From Quercus robur (lineage: Eukaryota; Streptophyta; Magnoliopsida; Fagales; Fagaceae): a stretch of DNA of 64,000 nucleotides. The DNA lies in NCBI RefSeq assembly GCF_932294415.1, contig NC_065538.1, forward strand, positions 44,306,843-44,370,842, read 5' to 3'. Made by a program: the position numbers and the translations under genes. Under the pieces are notes generated by a model. It searched no databases and was not told where the DNA came from. It saw only the letters and a program-made list of their open reading frames with translations. This document shows positions 23,963 through 34,478 of this stretch, piece by piece (position 1 is the stretch's first letter; every line of letters starts with the position of its first letter).

Positions 23963-26584
23963 CTATGATGCAGCTCCACCGCTAGTTGACTCCACATTTC
24001 GAGTAGGACATGTTCTACGGTTGTGCCCCTCTTGGCCACACAACCCACATCTTGACTTGGGTCCATTCTCGATCCATAGGGAGGTCGGCAACTCCCTATC
24101 ATTCTCGTCCATCTCATTGCGGATTCGTGTGGACTTTGGCCGACCTTTGTTCCGGATCAGGTGCGGATTGGGCATCACTACTCTAGTTTCTTCCGGATCC
24201 GGCCATGCTAATCTGTCTTTCAACGGTTGGAATACTAGTTCATAGCTATGGAACCTATGACTCACGCTATAGCAAGGATCAATAAACTGCTGCGCATCGT
24301 GCTTATACTTAGCACAAATTGCTATTACGTGTGAACACGGCATCTTGTATGCTTCCCATTTTCCACATGTGCATGTCATACCCCGAAGATCAACCCTGTG
24401 CGTGTGTTGTCCGCCCCCATTACTTAGAGGATTACCCGGTGTGTCAACCTGATATAACTGTGCTTGTGTGCACATCCGTGTCACCATATGGTCCTTTGCC
24501 TTCGCTTGGTGTTTTTCGAACCTATCCATGGCATACTTGCACCATTCTTGACCCGCTTCCAATTGCTCTAGAGCGAGATTACGACGAGCGTCAAAGTAGG
24601 AGTTCACTTTGAAGAAGGTGTACCTCACCATTGCCGTGATTGGCAAGCTGCGTGCACCTTTCAGTACTCCATTAAAACACTCCGATAGGTTGGTTGTCAT
24701 TGCTCCGTATCGACGCCCTCCGTCGTGTGCAAGTGTCCACTTTTCTTTGTTTTCATTTTCCAAGTACCTGTGTGCAGCCGGTTTGACATTGCGAATTAAA
24801 TCCAGTGTGGCCTGAAACTTTCTAACTTGATTCGCGCTTGCGGCCCTCCATACCATGTTCTTCAACTCCGGAATTTTCCATTTTGTGTTCACATTGCTAA
24901 CTACATGGCGGAGGCAATACCGGTGATGGGCCTGGGGAGGCTGTAACCAAGTCATCCTTGTGTCATCAAAGCAAGCTTTTATACCCGAATGTCGGTCAGA
25001 GATGATGCAAAGATTTGTCCGGTCCGTAACATATCGTTTCAGGCATGCCAAGAACCATCCCCATGTCTCCTTGCTCTCACTCTCAACAACGGCAAACGCC
25101 AGTGGATAAACCTCGTTGTTAGCATCCGTTGCCATTGCTATCAACAACTTCCCCTTGTACTTGCCATAGAGGTGCGTTGCATCGATGCTTATCACCGGCC
25201 TACAATACTTGAACCCTTCTATACACGGACCAAAAGCCCAAAAGGCACAGTTAAATGTGCAAGTTCCCGGCACACTACGGTGGTCGCACTTCAACTGTGT
25301 CACTGTGGTTGGATCTGCATCTTTTAACGCTGCCAGGAACCGAGGCAATTCTGCGTATGACTCATCGAAACCACCGTAGATGGCTGCAACGGCTTTCTGT
25401 TTTGCATCCCAAACCTTATAGTGAGACGCCCAATGGCCATGCTTCGCATGAAGAACACTACGCAGGGTTGCTACTGTTCTTGAAATGTCTTCCCGTACGT
25501 ATGACTCAATTGTGATGGCAATGAACTTCGAATCCATCATCCTTCCATCATATTCCACTTGGAGTGTCGAGCAAGTGTGGGGACCCTTACATGTTGTGAT
25601 CATCCACAGCTTGTGCCTTTTGCTGTAGATAGCTCGAATTGACCACAGACATGCATCGTGTACACACGTTACAACCAGTCTCTCGGGGTCTGACTTCATG
25701 TACTTAAATTTTTTATTCAGCCCAACGGAGAACATGGTTAGCGCGTGCTGAACCGCAGCTTTATTCTTGAATAGCATCCCTTTGCTCGGTTCGTCCCCCG
25801 GTTTCCAACTCAGCAGACCTGTTTCTAGGGAAGGTGATGGGTCATTAATGTCATCCCATGTGTTTGACGTGAACCATTCGGGGTTATGGTTCGGATTATT
25901 TTCCGGTTGTAGTTCATCTAACAATTCTGGATTCTCTACCGGTCCATTGTTATCAATGAACTCCTCATGCACATCTCGAGTCTCATCCATTTCGGTTGCC
26001 TCGTCCAAGTAGGTTTGGATATCTTCATTTCGGTGAGTATATCCTTCATCCTCATGGGTATGGATAGACCCTAACACTTCGGCGTCTTCAGTATTGTCCA
26101 TAGCAACCCCATTCCATGGTTGACAGTTGTGGGGCAAAGATGTCTCGGGTGTAACTGACGGGTGCACAACGGTTACAGGAATTGATTCTTGCTCTCCAAC
26201 TCTACTGCCATATTGCGAACCCCCATCGACATTGAACCCAACAGTGTGGACAGTTACATACAAGTCAGAACCTATGAATTGCCCTGCCCGCTTTATCACT
26301 CCCCACATTATATTTGCATCATTGTCGCATTGTAACGGAATTGAATTGTAGAACACTTGGGTACCTACTAGTTGCTGCGGAGCCCGAAATACAATGGAGA
26401 TGTCGTGGGTATCCTTGTCTAACCCCATAGTTGACATTATCTTCCGTTTAAGTTTTCTCGTGGGTATCCCACGTTTCACTTCAATAAGCGTTTGCTTTTG
26501 GTTCGGACCTCGGTATGATAGCCCGTGCAAGTCATTAATATATGCCTCCCCGTCGTAGTAAACATAGAAGTAATGTGGACTCAT
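23963..26584 (-). CDS. MULE (Mutator-like) transposase, full length
   Basis: An uninterrupted 873-residue transposase. The ATG at 26,584 (MSPHYFYVYYDG) is chosen because the longer frame upstream has only a TTG, and an acceptor-like TTTGTGGTTTAG precedes it. In order: a PB1-like N-terminal part (about 1-115), an acidic linker, the MuDR-type domain (GMLFKNKAAVQHAL...CVHDACLW, about 268-320), and the catalytic domain with D468 (SIDATHLYG), D530 (CIISDRHSG) and E635 (NLSECFNG). A SWIM finger follows (C738, C740, C750, H752), then a CCHC zinc knuckle (C846, C849, H854, C859). All catalytic and zinc residues are present, so it is potentially active. It would cut and join the element ends in the nucleus. 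Upstream lies box cluster C, shared with the divergent gene at 27,909. Confidence 0.96.
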   Translation of the reverse strand: MSPHYFYVYYDGEAYINDLHGLSYRGPNQKQTLIEVKRGIPTRKLKRKIMSTMGLDKDTHDISIVFRAPQQLVGTQVFYNSIPLQCDNDANIMWGVIKRAGQFIGSDLYVTVHTVGFNVDGGSQYGSRVGEQESIPVTVVHPSVTPETSLPHNCQPWNGVAMDNTEDAEVLGSIHTHEDEGYTHRNEDIQTYLDEATEMDETRDVHEEFIDNNGPVENPELLDELQPENNPNHNPEWFTSNTWDDINDPSPSLETGLLSWKPGDEPSKGMLFKNKAAVQHALTMFSVGLNKKFKYMKSDPERLVVTCVHDACLWSIRAIYSKRHKLWMITTCKGPHTCSTLQVEYDGRMMDSKFIAITIESYVREDISRTVATLRSVLHAKHGHWASHYKVWDAKQKAVAAIYGGFDESYAELPRFLAALKDADPTTVTQLKCDHRSVPGTCTFNCAFWAFGPCIEGFKYCRPVISIDATHLYGKYKGKLLIAMATDANNEVYPLAFAVVESESKETWGWFLACLKRYVTDRTNLCIISDRHSGIKACFDDTRMTWLQPPQAHHRYCLRHVVSNVNTKWKIPELKNMVWRAASANQVRKFQATLDLIRNVKPAAHRYLENENKEKWTLAHDGGRRYGAMTTNLSECFNGVLKGARSLPITAMVRYTFFKVNSYFDARRNLALEQLEAGQEWCKYAMDRFEKHQAKAKDHMVTRMCTQAQLYQVDTPGNPLSNGGGQHTHRVDLRGMTCTCGKWEAYKMPCSHVIAICAKYKHDAQQFIDPCYSVSHRFHSYELVFQPLKDRLAWPDPEETRVVMPNPHLIRNKGRPKSTRIRNEMDENDRELPTSLWIENGPKSRCGLCGQEGHNRRTCPTRNVESTSGGAAS

Positions 26585-26849
26585 AACGGACCTAAACCAC
26601 AAATAGTAATAATTGTATCATGCTGCGTAATATTTCCAAAGCATAGGCTAACTATACATGCCCTATGTACCTAAGCAAATTGTGCTGAACATGCTAAAAA
26701 TTACTATTGAATAATTATATCGTCTACTCCATCAGAGTTCATTTCGATAACGAAAATGTTTGCACAATGTGGTCGGGTTTCATGCTGGCTATTGTTCAAC
26801 AAATAATTCATGAGCATTGCAAATAAGCAAGATAATTCATACCATGCAA

Positions 26850-27295
26850 TATGGACCACATTATTATGGTCATATACCTCCCATTGAAGACCCACAACAT
26901 GAAACTAATTTATGTTCTCAAAAATTGTACCACATTATTATGTTCAAATACCCCCTATTGAAGACCCACAACATTCATATTATTTGTGTTCTCAAAAATT
27001 GTCAAGAACAGTATTATGTTCAGATGTCCCCATTCAAAAAATTGTCAAGAACAACATTGAGAAAATTCGTGTTGGTCTAAGGGAGATAATTCATAAGCAT
27101 TGAAATAATTCCTAGCATGCAAAAGCATTGCAAATATCAGTTATATAATTCCTAGCATGCAACATGTACCACATTATTATGTTCAGATACTTAGCATTGA
27201 AGACCCACAACATTGAAATAATTTCTGTTATCAAATTTTGTACTACATAAGTTTGTTCAGATACCCCAATTCAACACCCACAACAGCAATAAAAA
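26850..27295. repeat. Imperfect ~72-bp repeats upstream of the transposase
   Basis: The phrase 'ACCACATTATTATG-TC-ATAC...GAAGACCCACAACAT...TGTTCTCAAAAATTGT' recurs at about 26,856, 26,929 and, in part, 27,170-27,240. Fragments 'TTGTCAAGAACA' lie between the copies. The array lies in the probable 5' leader or intron of the transposase gene. It has no coding potential. Confidence 0.65.
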
Positions 27296-27562
27296 AATTT
27301 GTGTTGCTGTAAAGTGTTATATGAATTACTGACCTATCAACTGAGATGTTGACAGAACAATTTCTTGAAGTGCACTGGCAATGAATTAGCGTGCTTTGTG
27401 TAGATAGTTAATTGATGTAAGATGACACCTCTCACTAGTTGTGACACAATGGTTGCAAGCGCAGACCGGTCCACCTCCAGAGTTCAGAACAACAGTATGA
27501 ACTATAATTGGTAAGTGGTCCCAGAAAGTTGGGCGGGTGGGGGTGTGTTATGGTTGGAACAT

Positions 27563-27882
27563 ACTCGGCATTACTTATATCGAGTTACATATAACTCGAT
27601 GATACTTAGGACGAGTATTATGGAAACCGTGTACGTCATGAATGCAACTCGTTTCTGAAACAATCGAGTTACATATAACTCGATTCTTGAGAAACCGAGT
27701 ATTATTAAAACCTACAACTACCAGCAGAACGCACAGTGATTCTGAAATGGAGTTAAATAAAACTCGTTCCTGAGGAGACCGAGTATTATTTACTTCACCA
27801 AACTGGTCGTTAGGACAGTTGTTTATACTCGCCATTTACAGAGGCGAGTTGCATGTTGTACTCGAAACTTGTACATTCGAGT
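27563..27882. promoter_or_regulatory. Box cluster C: seven ACTCG-N13-CGAGT palindromes in a divergent promoter
   Basis: Boxes start at 27,563, 27,594, 27,647, 27,678, 27,762, 27,827 and 27,860. Three pairs are 31, 31 and 33 bp apart. All seven have perfect half-sites. The cluster lies between the transposase (minus strand, starting at 26,584) and the hybrid-binding-domain gene (plus strand, starting at 27,909), so it could control both. A TATATAA is at 27,901-27,907. Confidence 0.87.
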
Positions 27883-27908
27883 ACAACAGTTATTCCACTT
27901 TATATAAG

Positions 27909-28682
27909 ATGACAGGTTCCTCTCCTGGTGGATTGGAACCTTGGCAGAGGAAAACATTCAGACAGGGAGAGAAGCCTCCTTCGCTTCTAGAGGTAACATG
28001 CCCACCTTCTTTGTACTTCTCATTAAATAATTTACTACTGTACAAACCAAATGCTGATGATGCAACTGTTTGTCAGATCTTTTAACAAGAAACGTCAACG
28101 TTGCTGCAGTCCACTGGCACCTATTGGTAGAGCAACATGGTACATTTTTATCTAATACCTCAGTTTCGAAACTTCGTAAGTTCTAACCCCAGCACAACGA
28201 GCAATAGGTTTTAACATACAGTGTTGTTGTACGAACTCTTTTAGGGTGGCAGATACTATGTTGTTTTCGTTGGCCGTGCTCCTGGCATATACGACAATTG
28301 GGCAGAAGCAAGTAAACAAGTTCATCGATTCGCGAACGCTGAACACAAGTCATACAAGGATCGACGGGAAGCAGAATCTGCATACATGGAGTTCATGCAA
28401 CGTAATGGTAGGAACGTGCAGTATGGTGCTTCCCAATCGTGGACATCTCCTACCATGTCGCCATCAAGTTCTGGAATGGCATCTCAAAGCGAAGGAACTA
28501 GCTATTGCGATGGAGACGTTAGGAACAGATTGTTGAGGTATCAGTTAAACGTTGCTATTGAGGAGCGTGACCATGCAAGGAGGATTGCAACCTTGAGTAC
28601 TAACATGCTAAGTGAAGTGGTAGCCCATGTTATGGGGGATGACGAAGTTCATGATTCGGCACGACAAGGAAGCACGAAATGA
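27909..28682 (+). CDS. RNase H1 N-terminal (hybrid-binding) domain protein, two exons
   Basis: Proposed exons are 27,909-27,992 (GAG/GTAACA donor) and 28,245-28,682 (TTTTAG acceptor). They join in phase to give 173 residues. At residues about 29-80 it reads RYYVVFVGRAPGIYDNWAEASKQVHRF...HKSYKDRREAESAY. This is the domain found at the N-terminus of eukaryotic RNase H1, where it binds RNA/DNA hybrids. No catalytic RNase H domain follows. Instead there is a Ser-rich linker and a coiled coil (RYQLNVAIEERDHARRIATL). A TATA-like motif lies only 2 bp before the chosen ATG, so the true first exon may differ. It is divergent from the transposase over box cluster C. A nucleic-acid-binding accessory role is inferred. 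Confidence 0.78.
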
Positions 28683-30730
28683 AGGTGAAACTATGGCTCT
28701 TGCTTGTGGCATTTATGAATCTAGTAATACTAAATATATAAATATATGTGTTTTTATGACCCCTATGGCTCACAATTGTGCTGAACATGCTAAAGTGTTG
28801 TTGAATATCTTTGTTGTTTCCCTTTTCAACGTTTATTATGTACTTTGTCTTAGCCTGTTGGCTTGTAATTGCTTGTATTGTTGTTAACATTGGGTATGTT
28901 GTTTTGGATACTTATTGGCTTTGGATAGCCAATAAGTATTTTATCTATATATTTTTTTGCGTAGGAAAAACAAAAAAAAAAACTTGTATATAATTAAGTT
29001 GCGAATATAACGAGCAATAGGTTAGTTGTCGTAACGCTAATGTAATATACCCCGTGTCGGTTATGATTTTGCAGCATGACATTGAGCCATATTGGAACAT
29101 AAAATCCAGATATGCACACCACCTAGCAATGAAACATGTATGGGCATTTGCCAAACTGTTTCATTACGTAATATGCAGTTATTCGACCTTAACATATACA
29201 AATGTACATTTCCAAATAAATTTAAACATACTTGGGAAGAAAAAGACCATTTCATTCCTTACTTCGACAGAATTGATCATTTGACTCTGCGTCAAAGAAT
29301 GTTGACCATTTTTTGTAAGGACCTTTTGCAGATGAGACATGAGGATAAGGATAGACAAAGTCAAATAATATTGTAACTGATAGACTGTAACTGTTTGATG
29401 ATCATGAAACCGAATTTTATTTTCTCTGTTTTATATGAGGAGAGTTTAAACTTGTACGTAGGTAAGAAAGAGTGGATGACCTTTTTGAAGGTTTTTTTAT
29501 TTATTGTTTTTATTTCTTAAATTTATTTGGATTTTATTTTCTTTTATTTCTTTTTTTTGTAATTGTTCAAAACATCATTGTTGTGATAATTGGATTGAGA
29601 TACGATAATTACAAAATTTTATTTTTCTTTAAATAAAGGTAATTGATTTTTATTTTTTGTTTCAATAACGGCAGATGTGTGTGTTCAACGGTTGGTACCA
29701 CATTATTATAATTTTTTTGTTTATCAATTATCATGGCAGATGTATTATCAAACAAACGTGTTTGTTTTAATGAAATTTTTTTGATAAGTGAATAAAGTAA
29801 TTTGAATACCATCAGGAGAGTAATCTAATTTTGTAGGCAATGTTTTGGTGCAAGTTAGACATGTATTTTTACCTTTCATTCAATAGTCAGAACTTAAATA
29901 TAGACGTTAAGGACATTCACTTAATTAATAAATGGGGACTCGAAATAAGAGAAACCCCTAAACTATTTTAATACATAATCTTAAAAAAACATCAGGTTCA
30001 GTACAAAATGATAAAAACTCGACTAAATACTAAATTGTATAATATTTTATTTTCTGAGATTGCCCCTGATGTTCAGGGAAAGCGCTAAACAACTAATGAA
30101 AATTATGAAATACCCTTAATGTAATAAACTTATCTTTATCTCTAATTCATAAGAAATGGTTTAAACTCTTAAATTGATAAAAATTGAAAGCAAACAATGT
30201 AATGAAAAAAGTGAACTTCTATAAATAAAAAAAAAAACATATGTACCACGGTTATATTTTGAAAAAACAATAAATAAATAAAAACTATCTCGGCCTGTTC
30301 TTTGTTGTTTCAAATTCAAAACATAATAATTCCACTACATATTACACTTAACACGTTTGAATTCCACTCCCACATTGTCAAATAACCTGTTATGTTGCCC
30401 ATGTATGTACATTCAGAATTCAACCATAAATCAAGTAAAAAAAAGTCAAAATAACGACAAATGCAAATACTTCGGCAACTCTTCCACTAAAACAATTAAT
30501 ATTTCCAAAATGTTCCACAGTCCGTCCATACTAAGTAAACAACAATACCATGTCAAAGTTCCATAATAAATAACCAAGTATTCTCCTATTAGATGCCATT
30601 TTCAGTTCCATATGAAAAACTAAAACACATAACAGATTAAGATAATAAAAACCCAAAATGATTACGTCGCAAATAGTAATAATTGTTCATGGCAAAATCC
30701 AGTGCCATATCAAAAAGCCTTCAGACATCA
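28683..30730. other. Non-coding AT-rich stretch
   Basis: I see no gene I can support. The frame at 29,092-29,376 encodes 94 residues without recognisable features, although ATG-rich sequence continues from the preceding gene. Several T-rich tracts (29,490-29,560, 30,220-30,290) suggest intergenic DNA between two convergent genes. Confidence 0.5.
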
Positions 30731-32745
30731 CTAAGAGACTCGATTAGAAGAGCTGTCTTCCTTGTGCTCATCGTTATTGATCTCCATGCTCTTTTTATCT
30801 TCACTGACCTCTTCCAATTGTGGCTGTACAAGGTCTACATCAAATGAATTGAATGAAACATTAAAAACGTATAAACGATATAAATCTGAAATTTAAAATG
30901 TGTGCATAATGAAGCAATGTAAGCAATGAATCAATTAAACAAATAAGTCATTTGCATAGTAGTAAGAAAAAACAATGACTGGTAAATTTTTTGTACTGTC
31001 TACTGTCTGCCAACAAAATCCAAAAACGATTCTAAAAAATATGCATGAATATAATTTGTATTACGTTGGTATCAACCATACCATCATGCATAATTTTTCA
31101 TCAGATTATTCCATTTAAATTCTCGCCAAGATTGTGCACACTCTGCGCAGCATGTTCTATTTTCATAACTCAAATTTGTACTACATATAGCAACTTCAAT
31201 GCCATTTCAACTTTTCTCTACACCACCTCATCATTAATATTTAAAGTAAACATTTTTGTACTTTATGGGAAATCCAGAACCTTTTGGACATATATATTAT
31301 AATTTTTTTTTAAATCATAAACTTATAACTTTGGATAGCCAACATATAAATAAAAAATGCATTACCTGTAGAAACAGGAATGCTCAATGGCACTTCCAAT
31401 TTCTTTCGACATAACTCCGAATGGCGCTTCAAATTATACTGAACAAATGCTCCGTCAGCAATAAATTTCTTTCCACACTACTTACATTTGCATGAAGGCC
31501 GTTCTTTACCTTTTGTCGGAAGCATCTCAAAGTCACGCCAAACACCTGAAGTCCTCCTCTTGTAGACTTTGAGCTCAGTCTTTGCCTTCTTTGGCTCGGG
31601 AAGGTCAGACACTTCATTAAATTGGGCATCTAACTCAGGCTGTTTTCCTTTTTTCGTCATGTCACTGCGAATCATCTGATCACTTTCCATCTAGACCAAT
31701 TTAAAGAAAAATTATTGATAACAAATTCAGTAATTGTAAGAAAAAGTAAGGACTGACAAATTAATTTAAAATCGACAAAAGGAACAAACAATCTACTATT
31801 ACTACTTAACAATTAGACACTAGTGGGTTAATTGGCCAAATTTGGACTAAATTTAACCCACGTATACCTCACCCTGAACTATTGTGCAAGCATAGACAAA
31901 GGCCACAGGCCCGAGCCCAGAACACTGGGACTAATACAATAAGTATGTAGACATAGTAAAATTCATAATAAATTTTAGAATTGTATGACGTGGCATATTG
32001 TTCAATATGGATAATAAAAGTATGTCAATATTAAACAACATGAGACTCAATAATAACCTACCAATTTAACACGTGTCAAAATTTGTGGAGAAGTTGTAAC
32101 ATTACTTTTGTAAGTATTGATATAACTTTAGCACCCTCTAAAGACAAAAAGGGTGAAATTTTAGGTTTCTGTGTCTCTAGACTTTTCTTTTGTTTTACAT
32201 CATATAATTTAACTGTTATGATCTATTCTAAATCGATTTACTTATTAAAAATGACAAAGTCTACTATAAGTACTAAAAAATGGACATGATGATGATTAAC
32301 ACAGTAAACGAAATCTACAATTTAATGAAGCAATTTCATTACTAACTAAACAAAATTGCATGTACATTATGATGGACACAAACGAACGGATGTATTCTCA
32401 AAATATTTTGTTTGAAGATGACAGATACAAAGAAATTTGAAAAGAAATCAGACAACAAGACCCAATTATTTAAAAATCAACAACACAAATCTATGGACAT
32501 TACGATAATAATGAGTAACACAGCAAACGACATCTACTACACTTTAATGAATCAATTTCACTTCTAACTAAACAAAACAAAAATTATAATGGACATTCAT
32601 CATCTGAAAAGGACATACCTTGCTGGACTGGATTCGGTGGTTCAAAGCTGAAGAAAAATAACCGGTTGGAATACCGGTTGTGAGGAGAAGATAAATCAGA
32701 GGGGTCGCCTACGGATTTGAGGGGAATAGTGACTTTGAGAGACAT
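30731..32745 (-). pseudogene. BED-type zinc-finger gene with a premature stop
   Basis: Three exon-like blocks are visible: 32,745-about 32,624 (MSLKVTIPLKSVGDPSD..., GTATGT donor), 31,690-31,366, and 30,834-30,731. The middle block contains a BED finger as found in hAT transposases and their host derivatives: SGVWRDFEMLP..., then Cys-Lys-stop-Cys, then LKRHSELC. The TAG at 31,480-31,478 falls exactly between the two first zinc cysteines. Reading on past it, the frame stays open and splices in phase to an acidic tail ending SSSNRVS. Block 1 does not join block 2 in phase, so block 2's own ATG or another exon may be used. It was probably a DNA-binding protein and is now disabled. Box cluster D is upstream. 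Confidence 0.65.
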
Positions 32746-32981
32746 TTTCAGACTAGGGTTTTGGTTTTATACTGAAGAATTTTATCTGTACTGTACTGTG
32801 TACATCAAAGAGGGGCGATTGTAGTTTTGAGGAGATTCAGCGAAAATTACAGAGAGTAATGGTTGACGACGAAAACGAAGAGGCAGTCTTCAGATTCAGA
32901 ATTTCAGAGAGGCGTGAGGGTTCGTTCAGTTTCTGGGGGAAAGGTACCTAGACACATAGAAATCAAATAAACCAGTACGGT

Positions 32982-33912
32982 ACTCGATAATTACATAAGC
33001 GAGTCTAAGGGCACAATTACTCGGCTTCAGCTTATTCGAGTAATATTACTCGAGAAGATCATCACCGAGTTACATGGAAACTGACCGATCACACACCAAT
33101 CCAACAGCAATCGAGTTGTACAGACAGGATTGGGTGGAGTGATGGAATTTCTTGGTTTTAAATTAGTACTCGCTTCCAAGGAACTCGAGTACTAAATTGC
33201 GTTGTACGCAGGAATTTTAGTTCACAATTACTCGGCTTCAGCTTATTCGAGTAACATTACTCGAGAAGATCATCACCGAGTTACATGGAAACTGACCGAT
33301 CACACACCAATCCAACAGCAATCGAGTTGTGCAGACAAGATTGGATGGACTGATGGAATTTCTTGGTTTTAAATTAGTACTCGCTTCCAAGGAACTCGAG
33401 TACTAAATTGCATTGTACGCAGGAATTTTAGGGCACAATTACTCGGCTTCAACTTATTCGAGTAATGTTACTCGAGAAGTTTATCAGCGAGTTACATGGA
33501 AACTGACCGATCACACACCAATCCAACAGCAATCGAGTTGTGCAGACAAGATTGGATGGACTGATGGAATTTCTTGGTTTTAACTTGGAACTCGCTTCCG
33601 TGAAAATCGAGTACTTCTTAGTATGGTACGCAGGAATGTGATTACGAATTACTCGGCTTCATATTATTCGAGTAATTATACTCGACAAGGGTATCAGCGA
33701 GTTATATGGAAACTGACCGATCACACACCAGTCCAACAGCAATCGAGTTGTGCAGACAAGATTGAATGGACTGATGGAATTTCTTGGTTTTAAATTAGTA
33801 CTCGATTCCGTGGAAATCGAGTACGGGGTAGTGTACTTAGCAGGAATTTTATTACGCTTTACTCGGCTACGTAATATTCGAGTAATTTTACTCGACAAGT
33901 GTATCAGCGAGT
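32982..33912. promoter_or_regulatory. Box cluster D: fifteen ACTCG-N13-CGAGT palindromes in 211-bp tandem repeats
   Basis: Units repeat with a 210-211 bp period: the 'ATTACTCGGCTTCA' start occurs at about 33,017, 33,228, 33,439 and 33,649, and a variant at about 33,859. Each unit has three boxes (for example 33,019, 33,048 and 33,168), the first two 29 bp apart. Each also holds the block GACCGATCACACACCAATCC...TGCAGACA, which corresponds to a block in cluster B. Another box starts at 32,982. The array lies upstream of the BED-finger gene on the minus strand. Confidence 0.88.
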
Positions 33913-34292
33913 AATACTGTAAGTATTACGATCCTGATTATTAGTAAGATTATGATTACGAATATGTAATAATATTGAATATTGGAATTAAATGAACAAA
34001 ACAATATAAAGATAGTAGTTCATTAGGGGGGGATAAATAGACCGAACTGGAATTTTACGACAAATATCTTCTCGATCTCTTTCCTTTTTTTTACTTCGCC
34101 TTTTGTTTGTTGCCGTGCCCCAGAACGTTAGCTAAAATCTGTAATTTCAATATTACTTCTATACTTTATATAGTTTATATTTATATGATTTATCTATTTA
34201 GTTTTTATATATTATGCTCACCCCTTACATTATCTCGATACGCACATTTTTTGCGTAAGGGTTAAACTTAAAAAATAAATCACGCAAACTAG

Positions 34293-34478
34293 TCAATGAT
34301 GACCCTCCATGGATTCACCTATATAAGCCACAGTTACAGCTGCAAAAATAAGAGCGTGAATATTGGTTGTAAATAATCCACAAAGTATGACGGGTATAGG
34401 AACAATCCTCATGGGTACTAGAGAAACAAGAACAAGAACTAGTAATTCATCAGCTAACGTTGCATTCATCTTGAACAA
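34293..34478 (-). pseudogene. atpI: Plastid atpI C-terminal fragment (nuclear plastid DNA)
   Basis: The translated end [19 protein letters not shown], then a few changed residues, then ...[20 protein letters not shown], followed by a stop, matches the C-terminus of plastid ATP synthase subunit a (the proton channel). It is diverged at several places, for example VPMRIVPIP where the plastid protein has VPLVVPIP. It has no plastid gene neighbours that I could see. It is an old transferred fragment inside the giant MULE, between the BED and PMD genes, and not a working gene. Confidence 0.85.

Noticed and set aside
23952..26351. Several plus-strand frames of 64-112 codons across the transposase region
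   Set aside because: They are shadows of the 873-codon minus-strand transposase and show no domain or codon evidence of their own.
22299..33912. Regularly spaced repeats that could be taken for a CRISPR-like array
   Set aside because: The genome is a plant nuclear genome, the conserved parts are only 5 + 5 bp in inverted orientation, and no cas-like genes exist.
34293..34478. A functional nuclear ATP synthase subunit gene
   Set aside because: Only about the last 60 codons of plastid atpI are present, with substitutions and no targeting sequence or promoter.
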